Source: Megalopta genalis
Lineage: Eukaryota > Arthropoda > Insecta > Hymenoptera > Halictidae
Assembly: GCF_051020955.1 (NCBI RefSeq)
Contig: NC_135027.1
Location: 3,162,001-3,226,000 of the forward strand
DNA: 64,000 bases
Direction of reading: 5' to 3'
Shown here: positions 1 through 10,516 of the stretch, in pieces
Position numbering within the stretch: position 1 is the first letter of the stretch
Layout of the letters: each line of letters begins with the position of its first letter
Program-made: the position numbers and the translations under genes
The notes under the pieces: generated by a model
What the model saw: only the letters and a program-made list of their open reading frames with translations
What the model was told of the DNA's origin: nothing
The model's database searches: none

Positions 1-505
1 TCGATTGCGATTCGATAAACATTTCCGCATCGATATTTAATCGTATGTCCGAGTATAAACTTCCGAGCAACGTGACACAGTTTGAAATCGTCTAAAAATA
101 TGAGAGAGAGAGAGAGCGGCAAATTATTTTCCGAATGCAACAGAAACGCAGACGAATATGGAACAATGTATATGGATATATACGGTTATCTGATTTGAGT
201 ATTTCTGGGATGATAAAAGCCTCGACAATGGATACACAAATTTTTGAAAAACGTTGCAGTTCGGTGGAACGGGGAAAAAATCGATATTCTTCGCTATTTT
301 ATCTGACTATGTTTGAACATTTCGTCGAGATCGGATAACGTTCCTGTGAGCTACAATTTTTCCGACTTTCGATCAAAAATGTGACAATTTTTTTGCTCGT
401 TCCACACAATTACTATTTTTGCAAAAAATTTGTACACATTGTAAACCAGTCTTTCTAATATCTCAAAAAAATGCAAATCATTTGGTCAATTTTAAAATGT
501 CAAAC

Positions 506-561
<56 letters not shown>

Positions 562-2226
562 TCCTGTCCAGAGCAGCAGCATGCAAAAGAATTAAAAAAT
601 TTAATGAAACCGGGTTTGCAGAGGAAAATAACGCGATTAACGAGGAATCGAAGCAAGTCAAGCACACGTGACGACGCACAGTTTAATGTTTGCCAGAAAA
701 TCGGCACGCCTCGGTAATTGCCGAGGGGAAACAGTTTTCAAGCGGGAATTCGGCAAGTTCGGGATGCTAATTCGGTGTTAATGGGCTCTCGTCAATTAAG
801 GGGGCCACGGCGCCTCAAATTTTATAACTCAGGTTTCTGCTACTCGGGACGTGGCGAGTTCGTTAGGCATGGAAAAACCAAGGGAAATTGAAACTCCCCG
901 ACAGGAACGATTACCTGTTGTACACAATAATCTTGTGCTTCCCAGGGTACAATTTTCAAGAGCCGACGTAATTTCTCGTCGGCTGTATCCACTGTGTCCC
1001 CGGCGCGATTCCTGCTCGTTCGATCGTAAGCGGATTTCGTTCCGGATAAGTCCTCGGCGGCGAATCCGTCGGAGAAATAGGCAACCGTGGCCTCGAAGCG
1101 ATACGCAAATACCGAATTCGTGCGGTAAATAAAGGGGCCAGGGGCGGAGGAACGCGGCACGGATGATCGTTTACCTTTTAAAACACCTTTTATCCTCTTT
1201 AATCGCCGATCACGCGGAAACTGCGTGTTCTGCGGCCGGTCGACTGATTTTATTGTTTTCGGCGATATAGACAGATTTTTTATAGCGGCCGCTTCTACCG
1301 ATTACCCGTAAATCGGTTGATTATTAGCCGGACACCATCTCTCGTGTCGATTCGGTACGTTCCATTGTTCGTTCGAGAATACGGTCACCGGCAAAATTTA
1401 CGAAATTTTACGTGTCGTCAACGTTTTAGTAAAATTTCATATTTTAATAGGATGATTTTAATATAATTTTTAATAATAATTTAATTCAATTCTTAAATTG
1501 AAAGTACACATTATACAGTGAAGCATACGACACATTGTTTATACTGCAATGTTGCTTTATGTAGGGCATACGACAAATAAGAAAAACAATAAAAAGGAAA
1601 AGAAAAGATGAATGAAAAGGATAAAATAGAATTAGAAAATTATGAAGCTAGAAAATTAATATTATCATTGACACGATATAAATTGTTAAGAAGCTACAAG
1701 CCCTGTTGATACGGTTCCGATGAGTACAAGCGTTTTGACGAGTTTTTAATGGATGATGTTTAATTCCGATTGTATGTGCGACATGCGTCCGTGGAAACGG
1801 TGATATTTTCGGATAAAAATTGACCAGCTCGAGCAGACCATTTCGAGCTGAACAAAGATTGAAAGTGCACATTGGCAGGCATCCTATATCTATGAATGAT
1901 TATGATGCACGAGTTTTGTAGTTGTACGAGTTTACAGATGGCCGACCATTGCGAATACGGTGGGTAATATTTTTGACGGATGGTTTTGAAATTGGAAAAA
2001 CTTTGCGGAGTTTTAAAAGATTAACGAAACATGCGCCATGATTTCGTTTCATACATGGACCAACCGCAATAGCAATGCGAAAATGTGTTGGGAACAACAA
2101 CGACCGCACGATTCATTTATTTCTAGGAGGGAGGTCAATCGTAACTTCTGCGTTCACTTGATATTATTAATTGTTGCGCATGGGTATCCGATTTGAGTTT
2201 CCCGTTTCAATGTGCAGATCATTGCC
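1..2226. other. non-coding stretch, no gene seen
   Basis: No open frame here has recognisable protein content or a convincing splice context. A pure CT run lies at 508-557. A copy of the sequence that later recurs in the 277-bp array (AATAAAAAGGAAAAG and following) already appears near 1587-1640, so the array's parent sequence starts here. Short frames at 840-1160 lie on both strands of a CpG-rich stretch and look like chance. Confidence 0.6.
508..557. repeat. (CT)n microsatellite
   Basis: Uninterrupted CT dinucleotides, about 25 units. Open frames running through it on both strands are repeat artefacts made of Leu-Ser or Arg-Glu. Confidence 0.95.
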
Positions 2227-3066
2227 GGCTTCATTAACGTTGTAAATAGTATACCTGAATCAAATCGATGTCCAAATCGAAACTATAACCTTATAGTATT
2301 ATAATATATCTAATCGAATCGAGATCGAAAAATTAAGTTGTACAGCATCAATTATTTTGTTGCATCGCTGATACGTTTCACAGAACCTAATTAAATTACT
2401 AAAATATAATATATAAGCATTAATTTTCCATTCCGAACAAATAGCTCCGGTCGAAGTATAAAAATGACATAGCAGATACCAGCAGAATTTAATCATGCTA
2501 CCGAAACAATAAAAAGGAAAAGAAAAATGAATGAAAAGGATAAAACAGAATTAGAAAATTATGGCTTTATTAATGTTGTAAATAGTGTAATTGAATCAAA
2601 TCGATGTCCAAGTCGAAACTATAACCTTAAAGTATTATAATACATCTAATCGAATCGAGATCGAAAAATTAATTACTAAAATATAATATATAAGCATTAA
2701 TTTTCCATTCCGAACAAATAGCTCCGGTCGAAGTATAAAAATGACATAGCAGATACCAGCAGAATTTAATCATGCTACCGAAACAATAAAAAGGAAAAGA
2801 AAAATGAATGAAAAGGATAAAACAGAATTAGAAAATTATAGCTTTATTAATGTTGTAAATAGTGTAATTGAATCAAATCGATGTCCAAGTCGAAACTATA
2901 ACCTTAAAGTATTATAATATATCTAATCGAATCGAGATCGAAAAATTAATTACTAAAATATAATATATTATATAAGCATTAATTTTCCATTCCGAGCAAA
3001 TAGTTCCGGTCGAAGTTATAAAAATGGCATAGCAGATACCGGCAGAATTTAATCATGCTACCGAAA
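2227..3066. repeat. tandem array, about 277-bp unit, three copies
   Basis: Three consecutive copies begin with a GCTTTATTAA-like block at 2228, 2564 and 2841. The last two are spaced 277 bp. The first copy is about 60 bp longer because it keeps a segment (around 2333-2393) that the later copies have lost. Each unit contains AATCGATGTCCA and ends near AATCATGCTACCGAAAC. Copies 2 and 3 share that deletion, so they probably arose by a recent duplication of one another. No frame runs through the unit. Confidence 0.85.
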
Positions 3067-4587
3067 CTATCACCGATACTATCCTCCCCAATCGCCGCGT
3101 AACTTTTTAACGATCATGAAAACGCCGTTCGCTGGATTAACAATCGAACACGCCCGATACACCGGGAGAAGATCGCCGACGGGTTGGATTCGGCCGTAAA
3201 ACAGAGCGAAATAGAATGCCCGATAAAATCTGACATAAATTTTACAACTTCGGCAGAGCGCGGTTGATATATAGGGGATGATAAAATTCCTCGCGAATTA
3301 TCGGCAAATATGAAGAATTTCGGTGAAGTACATCCAGCAGGGAACAGCGTCCGGCGAACTCTGCGAGGCATTTCCACGCGGGAGGCCACGATTCTGCGAG
3401 CGTAATTCGTTAGATCGTTATCCGAGACAGACTCCTTTATAACGGAACGGTCGCCCGTACGGATTCAACTATCTGAGAGCAGCCTGCGAAATGACGTTCC
3501 TTTTACGAGAACGTAATAAATCGACCGCGTCCAGGATCACCGGCTCCCTTCGATCCCGAAGTTCTCCGAGCAGAATCAGCCCGGTTTCGGCCGTGAATAA
3601 GCCTGCCGAGGATCATTCATCGGGTTCGATATACGAGGGTCGAGATTAAGCGTCGGGAACAATTTTTCCGACGCTAGGATTTCCACGGCATTTCCCGCGA
3701 AAGCATCGGCCGTCCGAAATGGCCGACCGAGGAAAGAGAAAGCGACCAGCCCTGTATCGATTTAATTAAACAGTCGCGTACTGTTCTTTTTTTTTATTTC
3801 AAAAGCTACGAAATTCTGCAGCGCGGTCTCCTTGAACATTCCGGAAAAATTCACTACAACGGTTCCAGGTACGCCGATCAAATATTGAGGAAAAGTTGAA
3901 GGAATTTATTTCGCGATATAGTTACGACCAGACTGCAGATGTTTATGCATGCTAAATATGCAAAATGCATATGACATTGATGTACGAAAAATATGCAAAA
4001 TATGCAGGAAAGTATGTAAATATGCACGATCGATATTAAATATATATATGCTGTATTAAGCGTAATATTAAATATCAAGAAACATTCTCTGGTTATCCAT
4101 CATACTTCGAATTGCAGTATATTACACGCATTTTTTTAGATTCGATGGCGTTGGTAGGTGAAATTTGTCGGTAAACATTAATTTGTGGACTGAAAATGAC
4201 CGCTCCGCATCACATGATTTTTGAACGAAGTTAATGCAATTTAATATTTCCATTAATTTTATATGACTTTCTGAAAATTCGACACGAGTGTTTCAAAGAA
4301 TACGATTCGTTGATGTACTAGTGAAAATGCTATACAGTAATTTTGCAACGATTCTGCAATATTGACTACAATATTTTCAAACATAAAGTTCGGTGCCGGA
4401 GTGTCGAAATATTGAAAAATAATTGTAGGAATTTTCTATTTGCGAATATTCTGCAATGTGCTAAATTAAAATTTCGGTGAAGTTACGGGAGAATGTAGAA
4501 TTTTTCTAGAAGATATTTTCCAACAATCTTCACGGGAACTATCAGTCTTCGCGGAGCGAAAGAATGAAGGAAGAAATATCCTCGAAA
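3067..4587. other. non-coding stretch, no gene seen
   Basis: A CpG-rich block (about 3070-3760) is followed by AT-rich DNA with a run of ATATGCAAAATATGCA-like words near 3950-4030. No supported coding exon, RNA gene or element was seen. Confidence 0.55.
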
Positions 4588-5290
4588 CGCATTAATCTCG
4601 CGCGTTTAATTAACATCGGCAGCAGGATATGAAAGTCTCCTAATCTTTTCCATTATTTTTTTTAGACCTCGTAAGATCAATGGTGGCCGAGGAAGAATTA
4701 TGACATCCTCGAAGCGAGATAGTCTTCATGGCTTAGTTTGTATCACTTTGTGCATAATTAGGAATGATTAATGCGATCCGAATATTGCAAACGCAACGAA
4801 GCCATTAGAACTTAAAAAGAAGAACACATAGTTAAGTCAACATTTTCCTAAGGAAATTTTTGTTCAAGAACTATTCATGGAGCTCGCAAGACGCCAATGG
4901 TACTCACCGAAAGAGGGCAACATTCACGAACCGAATTAATCTCGCGCGTTTAATTAACGTCAGCGTCGGGACACCGATTAGAGCTAATTAATATAATGGC
5001 AACTTTCCGGGAGGGAATTTCTTAGGTTTTTTTCCCGCGGAGACATTATTCTTCATGAAGCACAAAGGATGAATGGCGTCTGTGAAAGGAGGAAATATTC
5101 TCAAATTGTGTTAATCCCAGTCGCTTAATTAAAATCAGCCCGCGGATAGCGATTAGAGATGATTGATACGGTCAATATTTCTAGAGGGAAACGTCTTACC
5201 GTTTTGCTACATTCTCCGAGAAGATATTCTGAACAAAAATATTACCCAATCCTCTTTATATCTATCCCTTGATTAACATCGGTTCGAGGA
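4588..5290. repeat. old degenerate tandem array
   Basis: A block of the form ATTAATCTCGCGCGTTTAATTAAC followed by a variant of ATCGGCAGCAGG recurs near 4590, 4935, 5110 (diverged) and 5265 (end only). Each copy is followed by GATTAGAG- and GAGGAA-type words. Spacing is about 345, 175 and 160 bp, as expected for a roughly 170-bp unit with one copy decayed. Divergence is high, so this is an old array. Confidence 0.5.
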
Positions 5291-6181
5291 TAACAAATTA
5301 AAGCAGCCGACGCAGCTGCCATTTTTCTTAGCCGGCGTTCCTAAACTCGCAGTATTTTTCACGAGTCCAATCCCCGCTCCCCTCGCGATCCTATTAATTA
5401 CCATCGCTCTAACAACTCGAAGCGAGCGAAAGCTGTCGATGCAAGAATCAAAAATCAATTTCCTGAGCCACGCAATGCCGGACTTGAAAAAACGAATTCT
5501 GCAGACCGATACCAGCAACCCTTCTGCCGCGAATTTGTATGCGAAATTGAAATGCGCCGCGCCATTTGGCGACGGAAGAAATAACTTTCGCCGGCCGAGT
5601 TTGTGAGTCGGTGTCAGTGCCGATTGGACGCGGGATAAACATGAATTTTGGAACACACGAGTCCACGTTATTGAACGATTAAATCTGCCAGACCTTGAAG
5701 GATTCAGCCCCGTTGTACGGGCTAGAATTTGTTGAAATCGTACGTCGGTTAAATTGTCGCCGCTCGTAAAAGAATAACGTCCGAGTGACGGGATACCGTT
5801 TTACCATAGATTATCGGCTTTCGCTTTATGAATTATAGACGGATATTGGATTGCGGCTGAGCGGACGGGCGCGAGAGTTAGGTGTGCTGTAACCTTTTTG
5901 TCGAAACCGTTCGAGTGGCCGATCCGTGTCAAGGACGTGGACCTGGATGCTATCCACGGTTATTTGCACGGTGGCGTCGTTTGCCACCCTCTCGGCTACA
6001 CGTCACGCGTGTCATTCTAATGATCACCTTTACAGTATCTTCGTCTCCTCCCGCACCTACTGCGACACCGAGCAAACCGGGGACATTGATGTTCGGATAG
6101 CGGCATGGAAGGACAAAGCAGAGTAATCACTTAATAACCACGTCGTTTTCACTCAACTCTCTGTGCTTTATATTCAATTTT
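5291..6181. other. no supported gene
   Basis: Open frames at 5273-5656 (minus) and 5882-6126 (plus) show no recognisable family and no clear splice signals. The plus frame ends inside an otherwise ordinary stretch just before the AT repeat. I see nothing firm here. Confidence 0.5.
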
Positions 6182-6306
6182 TATATTTATTATTATATAT
6201 TATAATTATATATTATTTATTATTATATATTATAATTATTTATTATTATATATTATAATTATATATTATTTATTATTATATATTATATTATTATATTTAT
6301 TTTATT
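6182..6306. repeat. AT-rich (TATTAT/ATAATTA) simple repeat
   Basis: Imperfect repeats of TATTATATATTATAATTA fill about 125 bp. They lie downstream of the ionotropic receptor stop codon. On the minus strand the segment contains AATAAA words, so it may include the receptor's cleavage signal, but this cannot be separated from repeat background. Confidence 0.9.
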
Positions 6307-6720
6307 ATCCACCATATGCTTAAGAAAGTTACAAACCAGAATACAGACAACAGCAATTCTCACAGTCCTTACTTTTCTGGATGGCAATCTCCAGACTTCG
6401 AGTCTCTGAACGCCATCATACATTAACACGTTCGTTGCTATGATTTGTTTCGTTGTCAATCTTGATTCCTGAAATTCTTCATTCCGTTCAACGTATCTCC
6501 TTCATAAAACGTAAGGACTTGAAAAAGTAAAGTCACCTATTGCTTGAACGCTATGCTATGCGCTACAACTACGAACGACACATAAAAACTTAATTCCACT
6601 ATAAAGACGTAACCGGTGAAATCCTGAAAGTTTCGCATGTGCGATGACACTGAACGCGGCGCGATATCGTTCCACAAATACAACTGTCCAGAAAGCAACT
6701 GCCACATCACTTCAGAAACA

Positions 6721-8592
6721 TCACTCGAACCCCTTCCAAGGATGCAATATGATCTCCAGGATCAGTACGATCGAGCCAGCCACGAAGCCAATGGCCATGG
6801 TCAGAAACACGGGGACGAACTGCTGAAGATGCAGATTCGTTTTGTAGTCCTTGTCCTGCGCAATGGCGGACATTCTAGCGCGGATGTCTTTTCCCAGGGC
6901 GATGTCCACCATGTAATCGAACATCCCGTAATCGAGTAAGAGTAGAATCTTGGTGTCGATTGTCGACATCAGCGGGAATCCCTTCCAGGTAGCCATGGAC
7001 AAAGGAAAACTGCAGATCACGTCTGTGGTCATGGTGTAGGCGTAGGATGTCTCGATTGGTTCGCTTCTAGACGAGTTCAGCACCACTACCACCGCGAACG
7101 TGGTATTCTTACCTTCCAGGATGTCTCCGAAAAGCTCGATGTACAGATCGAGGTCGAGCTCGACGAACTCCTTTTTTATATGACCGACGAACTCGTCGGA
7201 TTCGTCGAAAGAGTCTATGATAGTTTTGAACGCCGCGGTGCCGGCGATCTTGATGTTAGAAGCGGCCAGTTCCTCCGTGGTTTCGATCTTCAAGTTAGAC
7301 TGATTGATCAATTGATCGGCCAAAGAGTCTATGTACAATTGGGTCAGGAAGAGGCCGAAGATGCTCCAGGCGATGAAGTGAATCCTTCTGGACAGTCTGG
7401 TAGGCTGTTTGTGCACGGGCACCCCGATGATCATCGCGAAAATGTCCAGGCCAGCGACATCGGGCACCATGAACACCTTGAAGAAACCTCCGAAAATCAG
7501 GATTCCAATGATAGCTGCCCAGACGAAGGTCTGGAAAGGTCGGACAAGACCTTTCAACGATACCTCCGCGATCTTCGGCACCAGCCAGGCCAACTGCACC
7601 ACGTCGTAGGTGTACGAGTACCCGATGTCGTCGTCCTCCAGATGCAGGATCCTGCCGATCACCAGATCCGCTTTCGTTGTGTCGAACAGAGTTGTCTTGA
7701 CCTGGTCGACGAAGCTGGCGTTATCTTCCCAGGTGATCTCCAGTCTCTCCAAATTCATGTCCCTTCCCACTTCCTCGATCAGACGGCCTTCGAATCCGTA
7801 CAACATTTCCGTTCCGTTCCTAACATTGACGTACGGAGGCTGGTACAGATAGGCTATCTTCAAGTAGCAATCGTTCAGCTCCAAGGGGCCGATCTTCTTC
7901 AGATTCTCCCATGTTCCATCGACGCAGCTTCCCAGGACCTCGGGTGCCATGGGTGTACAGATCTTGCCGGATTCGAAGGAGAGGCTGCCTGCTACCAGCA
8001 CGGTGTCCCCGACTTTGCCCAGAGTCGCAACAATAGACAGCTTCCTGTGCCACATCGCTTCGGAGAGAATCGCAGCGTCCGAGAGAAAAGTCTCTTCGTC
8101 TTCGAACCTGTGCAGTAGTATCATCACGTAGAGACATCCCCTGTCGCAAGGGTCCAGTACGTAGTACTCGTTCAGCAGACTCCCTCCTCTAGACATCACG
8201 ACAATCGCGCTGGATGCCAGCTGCGGGATGTTGAAATCCACCGCCGGCGGGTGCGTGTAGAATGCGTAGTGTTCCTTCAACCAGATCAACAAAGGATGCA
8301 CGATCTCGAACACGTCCCCCTCGTCTTCTATGATGACCAACGCACACTTGGCCGGGTTACTTATACTCTCGTTCACGTAGTTTTGTATGCAAGGCAAAGT
8401 CGCCGAGAAGTTCTGTCGCAATTCTTGGATGGCGGCGATCTCACCGACGATCAGGCCTCGATCACCGGACGATTTCTTCTCCTGGAATCCTTCGAAGATC
8501 TCCAGAGGCACGATCGCGTCCTGCGGGACCATTATACAGGACCCGGGAAGCATCGTAGCCAGCAGTACGATTGATGGAGCGAGGAGAGACAT
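6721..8592 (-). CDS. ionotropic receptor (IR), divergent, intronless
   Basis: A variant ionotropic glutamate-receptor-like channel subunit, expected at the dendritic membrane of a chemosensory neuron. The open frame continues in frame upstream to 8754 (677 residues). I prefer the ATG at 8592 (623 residues) because it begins a typical signal peptide: a Met-Ser-Leu-Leu start, a hydrophobic core and a small-residue end near Gly-Ser-Cys. Numbering on the 677-residue frame: extracellular N-terminal region to about 290; S1 ligand-binding lobe about 291-400 (EEVGRDMNLERL at 327-338); TM1 about 409-429; pore segment 435-447; TM2 about 459-475; S2 lobe 485-640; TM3 646-669; short cytoplasmic tail. This order is diagnostic of IRs. 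The receptor-wide glutamate-binding residues are not clearly kept, as expected for a divergent IR. There is no intron, in-frame stop or frameshift, so it looks functional. It probably lies inside an intron of the plus-strand GPCR. The exact IR subfamily is not assigned. Confidence 0.85.
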   Translation of the reverse strand: MSLLAPSIVLLATMLPGSCIMVPQDAIVPLEIFEGFQEKKSSGDRGLIVGEIAAIQELRQNFSATLPCIQNYVNESISNPAKCALVIIEDEGDVFEIVHPLLIWLKEHYAFYTHPPAVDFNIPQLASSAIVVMSRGGSLLNEYYVLDPCDRGCLYVMILLHRFEDEETFLSDAAILSEAMWHRKLSIVATLGKVGDTVLVAGSLSFESGKICTPMAPEVLGSCVDGTWENLKKIGPLELNDCYLKIAYLYQPPYVNVRNGTEMLYGFEGRLIEEVGRDMNLERLEITWEDNASFVDQVKTTLFDTTKADLVIGRILHLEDDDIGYSYTYDVVQLAWLVPKIAEVSLKGLVRPFQTFVWAAIIGILIFGGFFKVFMVPDVAGLDIFAMIIGVPVHKQPTRLSRRIHFIAWSIFGLFLTQLYIDSLADQLINQSNLKIETTEELAASNIKIAGTAAFKTIIDSFDESDEFVGHIKKEFVELDLDLYIELFGDILEGKNTTFAVVVVLNSSRSEPIETSYAYTMTTDVICSFPLSMATWKGFPLMSTIDTKILLLLDYGMFDYMVDIALGKDIRARMSAIAQDKDYKTNLHLQQFVPVFLTMAIGFVAGSIVLILEIILHPWKGFE

Positions 8593-10431
8593 GTCCGACC
8601 AAGACAGAGCTGCGACTGGTCTTGGAAGGCTACCCTTCGATTGGACGAGCGGATAATCAAGGACTCGGTGTCCTCTGATACCTATCGTTCTAACGAGCGT
8701 GCAGTTTGCTACCGCTCTCGATACCGCGATAACCAGCTCATAACTTGTAGACATCGCATCCTCTAGGCTAATTAGAAATTAATCTACAGGCTATCGGATG
8801 CTCGCTGCGTAGATTACGGAGGATCGATCGAGCGTCTTTCGGATATAATTTCGAGGTCGAATTTCGGCTTTTGATGGTTATTTTATGGAGAGCAGATTTT
8901 CGCTCGGGATAGGGTATCGCATGTTTAGCCAGCCCTATGCAAATACTTGCGACGAACCGATGTACGAGACACCGTTCGAGTCATGCGATCGTGACGTTGG
9001 AACCGTGCCCCGCCATGACGTGACCAACTTTCGAGCTCGGGCTCTCACAATGGGCCGCGAAGGTCGCGCTATCGGCAGCATTCTCGCGGCTGATCGGCTC
9101 CGAACTGGCGTCGCGACGCCCGGGGAGCGGTCCGAGGGGCGTCGCGACGCGTGAACGCCGGATTTCGGGCCGTGTTCCTGCACCCTTTGTACAGACCCCG
9201 CACAGTATCCGTTCGGTGATCGATAATTCGACGATACGCGACGGCTCTTCCGAATTTTCGCATCGCGTCTATTGTTCGGGAATTATCTGGCGATCCAATT
9301 TTTCGATTGGAAAGTGGAGGAGTTTTAGACAGGTTGAGGCGCGCGAGCTTGTTAGGTTCGTTGCCGGTGTCTGCGTCGAAACGAACGTAATTGGTTCAAG
9401 GAAAATACGAGACGTGGAAGAACTTCGGTGAAGAGACGCGATCGCATGCGAACAGACTATAACAGCTTTTTTATCTACGGCGGACGCACGAAATTGTTTA
9501 AACTGGAGAGCTCTTTGATGCATCGAGAATGATAAAGTCCAGTTTAATGAGCGCATCGAAACCGTAATCGATGTGGTAAGAATATTTCCATTGCTAATGC
9601 GCGAGAGGTTGGTAGTCGAACGTCTCCGCAACGAAATTTATGAACAGCCAATGATTGATTTACGATAACAGGCGAAGATACATTTTTCGCTCGCTCGTCG
9701 GTTTTATTCTCGACGATAGCACGTCCGGTAAATACATTTTTAAGCAGACGCTTAGTTTTGTCCGATCGAATATTATACGCTAAGAATAGTATTCTACGCC
9801 TTCTAAGGCCCTCAATTACATGACCGTTCCTGCACAAGGTGCCCCTGGGGTCTGCATCTATATCAGCCCTCAATTACCGAAGCACAGTCTCGAAGACATC
9901 GCTGAATTTTTAAACTGGCGATAGCGTGTCTACTTTCGTTCCACAGAAATATTTAATGACAGGGCTGCTTTGTTCGATGTTCCTTCATTCTGAGGAAAAT
10001 GCATCCCGTTCACTGTGTAGAGGAAAATGAATGAAACACTTCGGCAGCCACCTCATCGTTCCTTCAGCATATGCGCAGATTTATAAAATACCCGAAAGCA
10101 TTCGTATGAATAGCAATTAATAATATTCTTATCTCATTCTCGCCATTTTATGTGAAACGTTCCATGAATACGTGAATTATAAAGATTTTCAGTGTAGTCT
10201 TCGCAGTGGCGAATTCTCTAACTATTCATACCGACTTCAGCCTGTTCATCATTTCTTCCGATTTCCATGAACCATTATCATGACATTCTACAAAAATTGA
10301 AATTTCCACGAGAATGTTTAGACTGGCCATTCCATCAACGTCTCCGCAATTCCACCGATCACTAAACCCCAGCATAACACCCCCTAAGAACCCCACTATC
10401 CGAATTCAGACGTCACTGGTCTCTTTTTCAG
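8593..10431. other. upstream of IR; no gene seen
   Basis: Includes the in-frame extension of the receptor (8593-8754), which would add 54 residues before the signal peptide and is more likely 5' leader. The rest is mixed CpG-rich and AT-rich DNA. I looked for an exon encoding GPCR transmembrane helix 7 (Asn-Pro-x-x-Tyr) on the plus strand before 10432 and found none, so that exon is probably left of the window. Confidence 0.5.
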
Positions 10432-10516
10432 AGCGTTCGTGAGGATCCTGTGCGGCTGCTGCCCTAGACGGATGAGGCGGCGGTATCAGCCGGCATTCAG
10501 ATGCAAACCAAGCCAA
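10432..10516 (+). CDS. amine-type class A GPCR, helix 8 / proximal C-tail exon (partial gene)
   Basis: This exon encodes the start of the cytoplasmic tail of a rhodopsin-like receptor. After a CTCTTTTTCAG acceptor, the second base begins the frame Ala-Phe-Val-Arg-Ile-Leu-Cys-Gly-Cys-Cys-Pro-Arg-Arg. That is the RAFVRIL helix-8 signature followed by palmitoylatable cysteines and a basic cluster, as in alpha1-adrenergic, octopamine and D1-like dopamine receptors. It ends at CAA with a GTGAGT donor in phase 0. The preceding transmembrane exons are not in the window. Candidates for the next exon are 23560 and 31153, both open in phase 0. The helix-8 wording favours an alpha1-like octopamine receptor (Oamb type) or an invertebrate D1-like dopamine receptor; I cannot choose. 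Reading through the donor adds an unrelated tail, so the splice is preferred. Confidence 0.72.

Noticed and set aside
471..707. frames through the CT repeat
   Set aside because: Leu-Ser and Arg-Glu repeats are microsatellite translation.
7180..8118. 312-codon plus-strand frame
   Set aside because: Antisense shadow of the ionotropic receptor; no family content, and the minus frame has the full receptor architecture.
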